Source: Castellaniella daejeonensis (GTDB lineage: Bacteria > Pseudomonadota > Gammaproteobacteria > Burkholderiales > Burkholderiaceae_B). Taken from it: a stretch of DNA of 64,000 nt. The stretch covers positions 148,490 to 212,489 of the forward strand of contig NZ_BAAAFN010000008.1 of assembly GCF_039523555.1 (NCBI RefSeq), given 5' to 3'. Below are positions 8,084 to 16,839 of this stretch, piece after piece. The position numbers and the translations under genes are program-made. The notes under the pieces were generated by a model. The model was not told where the DNA came from. It saw only the letters and a program-made list of their open reading frames with translations, and did not search any database. The first letter of the stretch is position 1; every line of letters starts with the position of its first letter.

Positions 8084-9943
8084 ATGACTAGATTACTGGA
8101 AGGCATCCAATCGCCGCAGGACCTGCGCCGGCTGGACCGTCGGGACCTCAAGGATCTGGCGGTCGAGTTGCGTGCGTTCGTGCTGGATTCCGTGTCGCGC
8201 ACCGGGGGGCACCTGTCCTCGAACCTGGGTACCGTCGAGCTCACCCTGGCGCTGCACTATGCGTTCGATACGCCCAACGACCGGCTGATCTGGGACGTGG
8301 GCCATCAGTCCTACCCGCACAAGATCCTGACCGGGCGGCGCGAGGCCATGGCCGGCCTGCGCCAGCAGGGCGGGATCTCGGGCTTTCCGAAGCGCGCGGA
8401 ATCGCCCTACGACGCTTTTGGCACGGCGCATTCGTCGACCTCGATCTCCGCCGCGCTGGGCATGGCGGTCGCTTCGCGCAATGCCGGCATCGACCGCCAG
8501 CACATTGCCGTGATCGGCGACGGCGCCATGACGGCCGGCATGGCCTTCGAGGCCCTGAACAACGCCGGCGTCACCCCCGATGTCAATCTGCTGGTCGTGC
8601 TGAACGACAACGACATGTCGATCTCGCCACCGGTGGGGGCCCTGAACTACTACTTCGCCCGTCTGATGTCGGGGCAGTTCTACGCCCATGCCAAGAACAT
8701 GGGCCGGGCCGTGCTGCAGCACGTGCCGCCCGTGCTGGCGCTGGCACGCAAGCTGGAAGGCCACGCCAAGGGCATGCTGTCCCCGGCCACGCTGTTCGAG
8801 GAGCTGGGCTTCAATTACATGGGGCCGATCGACGGACACGACCTGGACGTGCTGATCCCCACCCTGGAAAACCTGCGGCGGCTCGGCGGCCTGCAGTTCC
8901 TGCACGTCGTGACGCGCAAGGGCCGGGGCTACAAGCTGGCCGAGGCCGATCCGGTCCTCTACCACGGCCCGGGCAAATTCGATCCTTCGGTCGGCATCCA
9001 GAAGCCTGCCAAGCCAGCGCGCCAGACCTTCACCCAGGTCTTCGGCACCTGGCTGTGCGACATGGCCGCCGCCGACGCACGCCTGGTGGGCATCACGCCC
9101 GCCATGCGCGAGGGCAGCGGCCTGGTCGAATTCGAGCGCCGTTTTCCGCAGCGCTATTTCGATGTCGGCATCGCCGAGCAGCATGCCGTCACCTTTGCCG
9201 CCGGCCTGGCCTGCGAGGGCTGCAAGCCCGTGGTGGCCATCTATTCCACTTTCCTGCAGCGCGGCTATGATCAGCTGATCCACGACGTGGCACTGCAGAA
9301 TCTGGATGTGACCTTTGCCCTGGACCGGGCCGGCATCGTCGGTGCCGATGGGGCGACGCACGCCGGCAACTACGACATTGCCTATCTGCGTTGCATCCCC
9401 AACCTGGTCGTCGCCACGCCGTCGGACGAATCCGAGGCGCGCCTGCTGCTCAGCACCTGCTTCCTTCACCCCGGGCCGGCGTCGGTGCGCTACCCGCGAG
9501 GCGCCGGTTGCGGCGTCGATCCGGGCGATGGCCTGGAACCGGTCGAGATCGGCCGCGCCGTGGTGCGCCGCGAGGGCCGGGATGTGGCGCTGCTGGTGTT
9601 CGGCACGCTGCTGCCCGAAGCCGCGCGGGCGGCAGAATCGCTGGACGCCACGCTGGTGGACATGCGCTTCGTCAAGCCGCTCGACGAGGCGCTGCTGCGG
9701 CGCCTGGCCGAAACCCACGACCTTTTCGTCACGGTCGAGGAAGGCGCCGTCATGGGAGGCGCGGGCAGCGCGGTCGCCGAATGGCTGAACCGGGAGGCGA
9801 TCGTCCGCCCGATCCTGCAACTGGGTTTGCCGGATGAATTCATCGATCACGGGGACCAGAAGGTCATCCTTGCCGATCTCGGCCTGGATGCCGACGGAAT
9901 CGAGGCGTCGATACGCCAGCGTTTGAAAAGGAATGCTTCATGA
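8084..9943 (+). CDS. dxs: 1-deoxy-D-xylulose-5-phosphate synthase
   Basis: The first enzyme of the MEP isoprenoid pathway; it joins pyruvate and glyceraldehyde 3-phosphate with thiamine diphosphate. The product has 619 residues, normal for the family. Visible signatures are GHQSYPHKILTGR near 70, the TPP/Mg motif GDGAMTAGMAFEALNNAG near 145-162, and DVGIAEQHAVTFAAG in the pyrimidine-binding domain. Its stop overlaps the folE2 start by ATGA. Having ispA and dxs together gives coordinated supply and use of C5 units. Confidence 0.97.
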   Translation: MTRLLEGIQSPQDLRRLDRRDLKDLAVELRAFVLDSVSRTGGHLSSNLGTVELTLALHYAFDTPNDRLIWDVGHQSYPHKILTGRREAMAGLRQQGGISGFPKRAESPYDAFGTAHSSTSISAALGMAVASRNAGIDRQHIAVIGDGAMTAGMAFEALNNAGVTPDVNLLVVLNDNDMSISPPVGALNYYFARLMSGQFYAHAKNMGRAVLQHVPPVLALARKLEGHAKGMLSPATLFEELGFNYMGPIDGHDLDVLIPTLENLRRLGGLQFLHVVTRKGRGYKLAEADPVLYHGPGKFDPSVGIQKPAKPARQTFTQVFGTWLCDMAAADARLVGITPAMREGSGLVEFERRFPQRYFDVGIAEQHAVTFAAGLACEGCKPVVAIYSTFLQRGYDQLIHDVALQNLDVTFALDRAGIVGADGATHAGNYDIAYLRCIPNLVVATPSDESEARLLLSTCFLHPGPASVRYPRGAGCGVDPGDGLEPVEIGRAVVRREGRDVALLVFGTLLPEAARAAESLDATLVDMRFVKPLDEALLRRLAETHDLFVTVEEGAVMGGAGSAVAEWLNREAIVRPILQLGLPDEFIDHGDQKVILADLGLDADGIEASIRQRLKRNAS

Positions 9944-10752
9944 ACACCCTGCTGGATCCGGTGACGATGGCGATGCCGGATGTGCAAAGCGGGCCGGACA
10001 CGCGCCGGATTGCCATCCAGAGGGTGGGTGTGCGCGGCGTTCGCCACCCCCTGCTGGTGGCGGCGGGCGACGGCCAGCCCCAGGCGACCATCGCCGACTG
10101 GGAAATGACCGTGGCCCTGCCGGCCGATGAAAAGGGCACGCACATGTCCCGCTTCATCGCGCTGCTGGAATCGCATCGCGCCCGGCCCATGACGCCCGCC
10201 GCCCTGTGCGGCCTGGCGCAGTCCATGCTGGACCTGCTGCATGCCGACGCGGGCGACGTCGCCGCCCGCTTTCCCTACTTCATCGAAAAGCAGGCGCCGG
10301 TATCCGGCGTGGGCAGCCTGATGGACTATCAGGTGTGCTGGTCGGTCCGCGCCCGCCGGGGCGAGGCGCCGCGCTTTTCCCTGTCCGTCCTGGTGCCGGT
10401 GACCAGCCTGTGCCCGTGCTCGAAGGCGATCTCGGAATACGGCGCCCACAACCAGCGCTCACACGTTTCGGTGGAACTGGAATACAGTCAGGTCCAGGCT
10501 GTCGACCTGGACGCGCTGATCCGCGGCGTGGAATCGCAGGCCTCTTCCGAGCTGTGGGGGCTGCTCAAGCGCGCCGACGAAAAATTCGTCACCGAGCGGG
10601 CGTATGAAAACCCGAAGTTCGTCGAGGACCTGGTGCGCGACGTCGCCGTGATGCTTCAGCGCCTGCCGGGCGTGGCTTCCTACCAGGTCACGGCGGAAAA
10701 CTTCGAATCCATCCACAACCATTCCGCCTACGCCGTGGTGCACAGCGGCTGA
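9940..10752 (+). CDS. folE2: GTP cyclohydrolase I type B (FolE2)
   Basis: FolE2 converts GTP to dihydroneopterin triphosphate, the first step of folate synthesis. It is the metal-flexible, zinc-sparing alternative to FolE. The 270-residue protein carries the family signature TSLCPCSKAISEYGAHNQRS around 152-171, with the metal-binding cysteine, and ENPKFVEDLVRD near the C terminus. It is the last gene of the xseB-ispA-dxs-folE2 run and overlaps dxs by ATGA. No FolE (type A) gene is in the window. Confidence 0.95.
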   Translation: MNTLLDPVTMAMPDVQSGPDTRRIAIQRVGVRGVRHPLLVAAGDGQPQATIADWEMTVALPADEKGTHMSRFIALLESHRARPMTPAALCGLAQSMLDLLHADAGDVAARFPYFIEKQAPVSGVGSLMDYQVCWSVRARRGEAPRFSLSVLVPVTSLCPCSKAISEYGAHNQRSHVSVELEYSQVQAVDLDALIRGVESQASSELWGLLKRADEKFVTERAYENPKFVEDLVRDVAVMLQRLPGVASYQVTAENFESIHNHSAYAVVHSG

Positions 10753-10804
10753 GCCGCGCCCGTCGCCTGGCAACTGCGGCGGTGGCCCGATGGGCCTGGG
10801 CATC

Positions 10805-10834
10805 TTTCGGCAAGCATGCTGAATGTGCTAGAAT
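10805..10834 (+). promoter_or_regulatory. Probable promoter of the rpsF-priB-rpsR-rplI operon
   Basis: An extended -10 box, TGC followed by TAGAAT (10829-10834), lies 131 bases before the rpsF start, with a TTTCGG-like -35 at 10805-10810 (18-base spacer). The surrounding 212-base gap after folE2 holds no gene. The long leader that follows contains two hairpins described separately. Confidence 0.5.
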
Positions 10835-10862
10835 GCCAGGTTACTTGCTCGACCGTGCCTTT

Positions 10863-10910
10863 GGCATGCCGTTTTGCGGCGTGCCCGCGATGCCAGAAAA
10901 CGGGGTATCG
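10863..10910 (+). promoter_or_regulatory. Two-hairpin leader upstream of rpsF, candidate ribosomal-protein autoregulatory RNA
   Basis: Hairpin one (10863-10885) pairs GGCATGCCG with CGGCGTGCC over a TTTTG loop. Hairpin two (10888-10910) pairs CGATGCC with GGTATCG. Both contain one G-U pair. They lie between the likely promoter and the rpsF ribosome site. S6:S18 leader RNAs are known upstream of rpsF in many bacteria. Whether this leader holds that motif is an inference. Confidence 0.4.
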
Positions 10911-10964
10911 CATCGTGCCGGCGGGCTGTCTGTCAACATCACAGATATCCACAAGGAGTCTTAC

Positions 10965-11333
10965 ATGCGCCACTACGAAGTAGTGTTCATCGTGCATCCC
11001 GATCAGAGCGAGCAGGTGCCCGCCATGATCGAGCGCTACCAGGCCATGGTCACCAGCAATGGCGGCCAGATCCACCGCGTCGAGGACTGGGGCCGCCGCC
11101 AGCTGGCCTATCCCATCCAGAAGCTCGTGAAGGCCCACTACGTGTGCTTCAACATCGAATGCGGCCAGGCCGCGCTGGATGAGCTCGAGCACTCGTTCCG
11201 CTACAACGACGCGATCCTGCGCCACCTGTTCGTCAAGACCAAGCACGCCCACACCGAGCCTTCCATCATGATGAAGTCGGTCGAGCGCGAGGAAGCCCGC
11301 AAGGCGACCGCCACCGAGTCCACGAATTCCTGA
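10965..11333 (+). CDS. rpsF: 30S ribosomal protein S6
   Basis: Ribosomal protein S6, which binds the central domain of 16S rRNA together with S18. The 122 residues begin MRHYEVVFIVHPDQSEQVPAM and include GRRQLAYPI and YVCFNIEC, matching the family. The C-terminal tail is charged and disordered. The ATG at 10965 follows AAGGAG with good spacing; the upstream in-frame ATG at 10782 was rejected. It heads the classic rpsF-priB-rpsR-rplI cluster. Confidence 0.97.
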   Translation: MRHYEVVFIVHPDQSEQVPAMIERYQAMVTSNGGQIHRVEDWGRRQLAYPIQKLVKAHYVCFNIECGQAALDELEHSFRYNDAILRHLFVKTKHAHTEPSIMMKSVEREEARKATATESTNS

Positions 11334-11352
11334 TCCGGAGCACGCGCATTCC

Positions 11353-11646
11353 GTGAACCGGGTCGAAATCGCAGCGCGCGTGGCCGAGGCCGAGCCGCTG
11401 CGCCACACGCCGGCGGGCACGCCGGTGCTGCGGCTCCGGATGGAACACGAATCCGAGGTCATCGAGGCCGGCGCCCCCCGCACCGTACGCATGGAATTGC
11501 AGGCGGTGGCCCTGGGGGACGTGGCCAGCGAACTGGCCGCAACGCCGATCGGTACACCGATCCAGGCCATCGGATTCCTGGCTCCCCTCCGGCAGGGTTC
11601 GGACCGACTGGTGTTTCACATCCAGCGGATCGCGCAGGCACACTGA
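11353..11646 (+). CDS. priB: Primosomal replication protein N
   Basis: PriB is a small OB-fold single-strand DNA-binding protein that acts with PriA to restart stalled replication forks. The 97 residues run MNRVEIAARVAEAEPLRHTP through the hydrophobic core FLAPLRQGSDRLVFHIQRI. The start is GTG at 11353, and no in-frame ATG is near. Its place between rpsF and rpsR is conserved in beta- and gammaproteobacteria and supports the call despite low sequence conservation in this family. Confidence 0.93.
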   Translation: MNRVEIAARVAEAEPLRHTPAGTPVLRLRMEHESEVIEAGAPRTVRMELQAVALGDVASELAATPIGTPIQAIGFLAPLRQGSDRLVFHIQRIAQAH

Positions 11647-11691
11647 ATGAACATGCCGGGCATGGCCCGGCCACAGAGAAAGGCAACCATC

Positions 11692-11964
11692 ATGGCTTAC
11701 TTCAAGAAATCCAAGGAAAAGCGCAAGTTCGGGCAGCAGAATCCGCTGTTCAAGCGCCGCAAGTTCTGCCGCTTCACCGTCGCCAAGGTCGAAGAGATCG
11801 ACTACAAGGATCTGGACACCCTGCGCGATTTCATCCAGGAAAACGGCAAGATCATCCCCGCTCGCCTGACCGGTACCAAGGCGCACTACCAGCGCCAGCT
11901 GGACACCGCCATCAAGCGCGCGCGCTTCCTGGCCCTGTTGCCGTACACCGACAACCACAACTGA
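11692..11964 (+). CDS. rpsR: 30S ribosomal protein S18
   Basis: Ribosomal protein S18, the partner of S6. The product has 90 residues with the conserved core KRRKFCRFT, then YKDLDTLRDFI and KIIPARLTGTKAHYQRQL. The single cysteine in the N-terminal zinc-type region is retained. The ATG at 11692 follows GAGAAAGG. A slightly upstream ATG at 11647 would add 15 residues not seen in the family and was rejected. Confidence 0.97.
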   Translation: MAYFKKSKEKRKFGQQNPLFKRRKFCRFTVAKVEEIDYKDLDTLRDFIQENGKIIPARLTGTKAHYQRQLDTAIKRARFLALLPYTDNHN

Positions 11965-11980
11965 TCCGAGGTTCCCAGTC

Positions 11981-12436
11981 ATGCAAGTCATCCTGCTTGA
12001 AAAAGTCGTCAATCTCGGCAACCTGGGCGACGTGGTTCGTGTGCGTGACGGCTACGCCCGCAACTACCTGATCCCCCAGAAGATCGCCCGCCGCGCCACC
12101 GACGCCGCCCTGAAGGAATTCGAGGCCCGTCGCGCCGAGCTCGAAAAGCAACAGGCCGAAAAGCTGGCCGCGGCCCAGGCCGTGGCCGAGAAGCTGTCGG
12201 GCTATGCGCTGAACATCAGCCAGAAGGCCGGTGTCGACGGCCGCCTGTTCGGTTCGGTCACCAACATGGACGTGGCTGCCGCGCTGCAGGCCGCCGGCTT
12301 CACCGACGTGCACAAGGCACAGGTCCGCATGCCGGACGGCGCCATCAAGGCCGTGGGTGAATTCCCGCTGCAGGTTGCGCTGCACGCCGACGTGGTGGCC
12401 GACATCACGCTCACCGTGCAAGGCGAAATGGCCTGA
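11981..12436 (+). CDS. rplI: 50S ribosomal protein L9
   Basis: Ribosomal protein L9, a two-domain elongated protein of the large subunit. The 151 residues begin MQVILLEKVVNLGNLGD with the conserved RDGYARNYLIPQ loop. A long charged helix (about 40-75) connects to the C-terminal RNA-binding domain. It is 16 bases after rpsR and last in the ribosomal cluster. A strong factor-independent terminator follows 60 bases downstream. Confidence 0.97.
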   Translation: MQVILLEKVVNLGNLGDVVRVRDGYARNYLIPQKIARRATDAALKEFEARRAELEKQQAEKLAAAQAVAEKLSGYALNISQKAGVDGRLFGSVTNMDVAAALQAAGFTDVHKAQVRMPDGAIKAVGEFPLQVALHADVVADITLTVQGEMA

Positions 12437-12495
12437 CGCACCACCCGTTGCGCGCCGTGCTACATTCCTCTCGGTAGGGTGGCGCGGCGCCGCTG

Positions 12496-12527
12496 AAAAG
12501 GCCGGCGCCATGCCGGCCTTTTTCTTT
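12496..12527 (+). terminator. Rho-independent terminator after rplI
   Basis: An 11-bp stem, AAAAGGCCGGC with GCCGGCCTTTT around a GCCAT loop, ends in a T-rich run (TTTTTCTTT). It lies between rplI and dnaB. This is the clearest intrinsic terminator in the window. dnaB therefore probably depends on read-through or its own promoter. Confidence 0.85.
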
Positions 12528-12615
12528 GCTGCCGGGCCGCCCGGCAGACAACGAGCGGCATGCAGCCACCCGCCCGCCCGGCATGGGGCGTTTTTATTTC
12601 GAGGAAGGGAAAGGT

Positions 12616-13989
12616 TTGGAAATCGAAGCCGACGCGCAACTGGATTATCTGCGTGTGCCGCCGCACTCCATCGAGGCCGAGCAATCGGTGCTGGGCGGTC
12701 TGCTGCTGGACAACGCCGCCTTCGACCGGGTCGCGGACGTCCTCACCGAGGACGATTTCTACCGCTTCGACCACCGCCTGATCTGGCAGCACATCGCCCG
12801 GCTTGTGGCGCTGGCGCGGCCGGCAGACGTCGTCACGGTTCATGAATCCCTGGCCACCGCGGGCAAGGCCGACGAATGCGGCGGCCTGCCGTACCTGAAC
12901 GCGCTCGCGCACAACACGCCTTCGGCGGCGAATATCCGCCGCTATGCGGAAATCGTGCGCGAGCGTTCCATGCTGCGCAAGCTGGTCTCGATCGCCGACG
13001 AGATTTCCTCGGCCGCCTTCAACCCCCAGGGCAAGGAAGCCCGGCAGATTCTCGACGAAGCCGAGTCCCGCGTCTTCCAGATCGCCCAGGAAGGCTCGCG
13101 CGGCATGGCAGGATTCCAGGAAATCCGCCCGCTGCTGGCCCAGGTGGTCGAACGCATCGACGAGCTCTACCACCGCGAGGGCGATTCCGACGTGACCGGG
13201 GTGCCGACCGGCTTCAACGACCTGGACCGCATGACTTCGGGCCTGCAGCCGGGCGACCTGGTGATCGTGGCCGGGCGCCCGTCCATGGGCAAGACCTCTT
13301 TTTCCATGAATATCGGCGAGCACGTCGCCATCGAGCAGGGGCTGCCGGTGGCCGTGTTCTCCATGGAAATGGGCGCCGTGCAGCTGGCCATGCGCATGAT
13401 CGGCTCGGTCGGCATGCTGGACCAGCACCGCATGCGCACCGGCAAGCTGAACCAGGACGACTGGCCACGCCTGACGCATGCCGTGCAGAAGGTCGAGGAG
13501 GCCCAGATCTACATCGACGAGACCCCCGCGCTGACCTCGATGGAGGTGCGCGCCCGGGCGCGGCGTCTGGCGCGCCAGTGCGGGCAGCTGGGGCTGATCA
13601 TCATCGACTACCTGCAGCTGATGTCCGCCAGCGGCTCCGGCGAGAACCGCGCCACGGAAATCTCGGAGATCAGCCGATCGCTGAAGGGATTGGCCAAGGA
13701 ACTGAACTGCCCGGTGATCGCACTGTCGCAGCTCAATCGCAGCCTGGAACAGCGCCCCAACAAGCGGCCCGTCATGAGCGATCTGCGCGAATCCGGGGCC
13801 ATCGAGCAGGATGCCGACGTGATCATCTTCATCTATCGCGACGAGGTCTACAATCCCGATTCGCCGGACAAGGGCACGGCCGAGATCATCATCGGCAAGC
13901 AGCGTAACGGCCCGATCGGCACGGTGCGCCTGACCTTCCAGGGCTCCAGCACCCGTTTCCTGAATTTCTCGACGGCCCCGGAATTCTGA
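12616..13989 (+). CDS. dnaB: Replicative DNA helicase DnaB
   Basis: DnaB is the hexameric 5'-3' helicase that drives the replication fork. An N-terminal domain (about 15-125, LRVPPHSIEAEQSVLGGLL) precedes a RecA-type ATPase domain. Walker A is GRPSMGKTSF, and DYLQLM and the arginine-finger region SDLRESGAIEQDAD follow. The start is uncertain: TTG at 12616 has a strong ribosome site (GAGGAAGG) and gives 457 residues, the family length. ATG at 12583 would add 11 residues without a ribosome site. It converges on pdxA. Confidence 0.96.
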   Translation: MEIEADAQLDYLRVPPHSIEAEQSVLGGLLLDNAAFDRVADVLTEDDFYRFDHRLIWQHIARLVALARPADVVTVHESLATAGKADECGGLPYLNALAHNTPSAANIRRYAEIVRERSMLRKLVSIADEISSAAFNPQGKEARQILDEAESRVFQIAQEGSRGMAGFQEIRPLLAQVVERIDELYHREGDSDVTGVPTGFNDLDRMTSGLQPGDLVIVAGRPSMGKTSFSMNIGEHVAIEQGLPVAVFSMEMGAVQLAMRMIGSVGMLDQHRMRTGKLNQDDWPRLTHAVQKVEEAQIYIDETPALTSMEVRARARRLARQCGQLGLIIIDYLQLMSASGSGENRATEISEISRSLKGLAKELNCPVIALSQLNRSLEQRPNKRPVMSDLRESGAIEQDADVIIFIYRDEVYNPDSPDKGTAEIIIGKQRNGPIGTVRLTFQGSSTRFLNFSTAPEF

Positions 13990-14004
13990 CGGCGCACGGC
14001 CTGA

Positions 14005-14022
14005 CCGCGGCTCGTTCCGCGG
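14005..14022. terminator. Hairpin between convergent dnaB and pdxA
   Basis: A 6-bp perfect GC stem (CCGCGG, loop CTCGTT, CCGCGG) lies in the 36-base gap between the dnaB and pdxA stops. No T-tract is present. It is a possible bidirectional terminator, judged mainly from position. Confidence 0.35.
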
Positions 14023-14025
14023 GGA

Positions 14026-15054
14026 CTATTCCGTATCCCGGGTCATCCGCAGCGCCATGCGCACGGCCGCACGCAGCGAGGCCGGGTCGGCCAGGCCGTG
14101 TCCCGCGATGTCGAAGGCCGTGCCGTGGTCCACGCTGGTGCGCACGAACGGCAGGCCCACGGTCACGTTCACGCCTTCGTCCAGACCCAGGTATTTCACC
14201 GGGATCAGCCCCTGGTCGTGGTACTGGGCGACCACGATGTCGAATTCACCCTTGCGGGCCCGCATGAACACGGTATCGCCCGGCCAGGGGCCGCTGGCAT
14301 CCAGGCCCGCGGCCCGGGCGGCCGCGATGGCCGGTGCGATATGGCGGGTTTCCTCGTCGCCAAAGGCTCCGCCTTCGCCCGCGTGCGGGTTCAGTCCCGC
14401 CACGGCGATGCGCGGCCGGGCGATGCCGGCCTGGCGGCAGGCCCGGTGGGCCAGGCGGATGGCGCGCAGTTCGGCTTCGGGGCTGAGCGCCACGGGGACT
14501 TCGGCCAGGGCGATGTGGATGGTCACCAGCAGCACGCGCAGTTCGTCGTTGGCCAGCATCATGGCGTATTCCGCCGTGCCGGTGCGCTGCGCCAGGATTT
14601 CCGTATGACCGGGGAAGTCGATGCCGGCTGCGTGCAGCGCCCCCTTGTGCAGTGGCGCCGTCACCAGCGCCCGGACCCGGCCGGCCAGGGCGTCGTCGAT
14701 CGCATGGCACAGGTATTCGTAGGCGCCGCGCCCGGCGCGGGCGTCCTCGCGGCCCCAGGGCAGGTCCGCCGGCAGTTCGTCCCAGCGGTTCAGCACGCCG
14801 ATCACGCCCCGCGTGGTGCCCGCGCCGGGCGTTTCCAGCGGGCGGACTTCCAGGCTGCCATCCAGCCCCAGCGCCCGGCAGGCGCGCCGCAGGGCGCCGG
14901 CATCGCCGTAGACGACGGCGGGGTGGGGCAGGCCCTCGGCGAACAGGCGCACGATCAGTTCCGGGCCGACGCCCGCGGCGTCTCCCAGCGTGATGGCCAG
15001 AGGGGCGCCGGCGGGTGCGGCCGGGATGCCCGGGTCAGAGGGCGTCGCTGGCAT
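14026..15054 (-). CDS. pdxA: 4-hydroxythreonine-4-phosphate dehydrogenase
   Basis: PdxA oxidises 4-phospho-hydroxy-threonine in pyridoxal phosphate synthesis, using NAD and a divalent metal. The 342 residues show ITLGDAAGVGPELIV, TAPLHKGALHAAG, FPGHTEILA and the metal/substrate blocks LNPHAGEGGAFG and QYHDQGLIPVKY, all typical. One variation is GDAAGVGPE instead of the common GDPAGIGPE. The gene start overlaps the end of the PhoH gene by 20 bases, so the two are cotranscribed. The surA and ksgA neighbours seen in other bacteria are absent here. Confidence 0.95.
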   Translation of the reverse strand: MPATPSDPGIPAAPAGAPLAITLGDAAGVGPELIVRLFAEGLPHPAVVYGDAGALRRACRALGLDGSLEVRPLETPGAGTTRGVIGVLNRWDELPADLPWGREDARAGRGAYEYLCHAIDDALAGRVRALVTAPLHKGALHAAGIDFPGHTEILAQRTGTAEYAMMLANDELRVLLVTIHIALAEVPVALSPEAELRAIRLAHRACRQAGIARPRIAVAGLNPHAGEGGAFGDEETRHIAPAIAAARAAGLDASGPWPGDTVFMRARKGEFDIVVAQYHDQGLIPVKYLGLDEGVNVTVGLPFVRTSVDHGTAFDIAGHGLADPASLRAAVRMALRMTRDTE

Positions 15055-16816
15055 AGTCGGCCAGGCGGGAGCGCTCGCCGCGCTGCAGGGTGATGTGGCC
15101 TGCGTGCGGCCAGCCCTTGAAACGATCCACCACGTAAGTCAGTCCCGAACTGCCTTCAGTCAGGTAGGGGGTATCGATCTGGGCGATGTTGCCCAGGCAG
15201 ACGATCTTGGTACCCGGGCCTGCGCGGGTGACCAGGGTCTTCATCTGCTTGGGCGTCAGGTTCTGGGCCTCGTCGATGATCAGGAATTTGTTGAGGAAGG
15301 TGCGGCCGCGCATGAAATTCATGGACTTGACCTTGATGCGCGAACGGATCAGGTCCATGGCGGGCGTCTTGTTCCAGTCCTGTCCGTTGCTGCCGCCCGG
15401 GACGCCGAGCGCGCCCGCTGCCCCCTGGTGCAGGACTTCCAGGTTGTCTTCCAGCGCTCCCATCCAGGGCAGCATCTTTTCTTCTTCGGTGCCGGGCAGG
15501 AAGCCGATATCGTCGCCCACCGGCACGGTTGCGCGGGTGATGATGATTTCCGTATAGCGCTTGGTTTCGAACGTCTGAGCCAGGCCGCTGGCCAGCGCCA
15601 GCAGGGTCTTGCCGGTGCCCGCCTGGCCCAGCAGCGACACGAAGTCGATGTCGGGGTTCATCAGCAGGTTCAGGGCGAAGTTCTGTTCGCGGTTGCGCGT
15701 GGTGACGCCCCAGACGCTGTTCTTGGCATGGCTGAAATCGCGCAGGGTGGAGAGCACGGCGCTTTTCCCCGTGACCTCGCGCACCTGGGCATACAGCGGC
15801 ATCTCGCCTTCGTAGTAGACGAATTCGTTGACGATGAACTGGCTGCACAGCGGCCCGCGCACGCGGTACCAGGTCAGGCCGTTCTGCTGCCAGGATTCGA
15901 TATCCTTGCCGTGCTTGTTCCAGAAGTTCTCCGGCAGCGGCATGACGCCGTCGTAGAGCAGGTCGGAGTCGTCCAGGACGTGGTCGTTCAGGTAGTCCTC
16001 GGCCGGCAGGTCCAGCGCCCGGGCCTTCAGGCGCATGTTGATGTCCTTGGACACCAGCACGATCTCGCGCTTCGGGTTTTCCTGGCGCAATCCATGGACG
16101 ATGCCCAGGATCACGTTGTCGGCCTTGCCCATCGGCAGTTCCAGGGGCAGGCGGGTATCGGTGGGGCGGGTCTGGAAATACAGCGCGCCCAGGGCTTCGC
16201 TGTTGCCCAGCGAATCCAGCGGAACACCCTGCGAAAGGTCGGCGGTGCCGATCAACTGGTCCAGGTAGCGGCTGACCTGGCGGGCGTTGCGTGCGACCTC
16301 GGACATGCCTTTCTTCTGGTGGTCGAGCTCTTCGAGCACGATCATGGGCAGAAAGACGTCGTGTTCGGCGAAGCGGAACAGGGACGAAGGATCGTGCAGC
16401 AGCACGTTGGTGTCCAGCACGAACAGTTTGCGCTGCGCAGTCGGCAGGCGCCTGGGCCGTGCGCGGGTAGCGGAAGGCCGGGGTGTCGGAGCGGGTGCGG
16501 TGGCCGGGGCCGGGCTTGCGGGGGGCGGAACGGGCTTGTCCGCCGCGGGCGCCTTGGCGGTGCGTGCAGGCGCGGCCGGAGCAGCCGCAGGAACCGGGGC
16601 CGGTGCGGCGACAGGCGCGGTCTTGGGCGCGGGTGTCGCGGGTTTGGACAGGATGGCGGCAACCGGGCGGGACTTCGTGCTGCGCCCGCGCGAGGCGGAG
16701 CGGGACGTGTCGAGCGCCGGGCCGGGCACGGCGGCCGGGGACGCCTGGCGCGGTGTGGCGCGGGCCGTGGTTTCGACGAGATCGCCCGGACGGGCCGGCG
16801 GTTTCGGAAGGGGCAT
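15035..16816 (-). CDS. PIN domain plus PhoH-type ATPase (PhoH2-like)
   Basis: A 593-residue fusion of an N-terminal PIN nuclease-like domain and a C-terminal PhoH P-loop ATPase, a family linked to RNA processing. Residues 1-128 are a low-complexity Pro/Ala-rich extension. The PIN domain starts at LFVLDTNVLLHDP (131-143) with the first catalytic Asp at 135. The ATPase has LGQAGTGKTLLAL as Walker A and LIIDEAQNLTPKQ as Walker B. MPLPKPPARP at 16816 was chosen because it follows AGGAGCC and is 23 bases from the bcp stop. The function in vivo is not established. The Pro/Ala tail is unusually long. Confidence 0.9.
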   Translation of the reverse strand: MPLPKPPARPGDLVETTARATPRQASPAAVPGPALDTSRSASRGRSTKSRPVAAILSKPATPAPKTAPVAAPAPVPAAAPAAPARTAKAPAADKPVPPPASPAPATAPAPTPRPSATRARPRRLPTAQRKLFVLDTNVLLHDPSSLFRFAEHDVFLPMIVLEELDHQKKGMSEVARNARQVSRYLDQLIGTADLSQGVPLDSLGNSEALGALYFQTRPTDTRLPLELPMGKADNVILGIVHGLRQENPKREIVLVSKDINMRLKARALDLPAEDYLNDHVLDDSDLLYDGVMPLPENFWNKHGKDIESWQQNGLTWYRVRGPLCSQFIVNEFVYYEGEMPLYAQVREVTGKSAVLSTLRDFSHAKNSVWGVTTRNREQNFALNLLMNPDIDFVSLLGQAGTGKTLLALASGLAQTFETKRYTEIIITRATVPVGDDIGFLPGTEEEKMLPWMGALEDNLEVLHQGAAGALGVPGGSNGQDWNKTPAMDLIRSRIKVKSMNFMRGRTFLNKFLIIDEAQNLTPKQMKTLVTRAGPGTKIVCLGNIAQIDTPYLTEGSSGLTYVVDRFKGWPHAGHITLQRGERSRLADYASDAL

Positions 16817-16839
16817 GAAGGCTCCTGGGAAGGCGGCGC

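Noticed and set aside
8093..9850. A 585-codon minus-strand frame opposite dxs
   Set aside because: Antisense to a complete, well-conserved dxs; composition is biased and no motif is recognisable.
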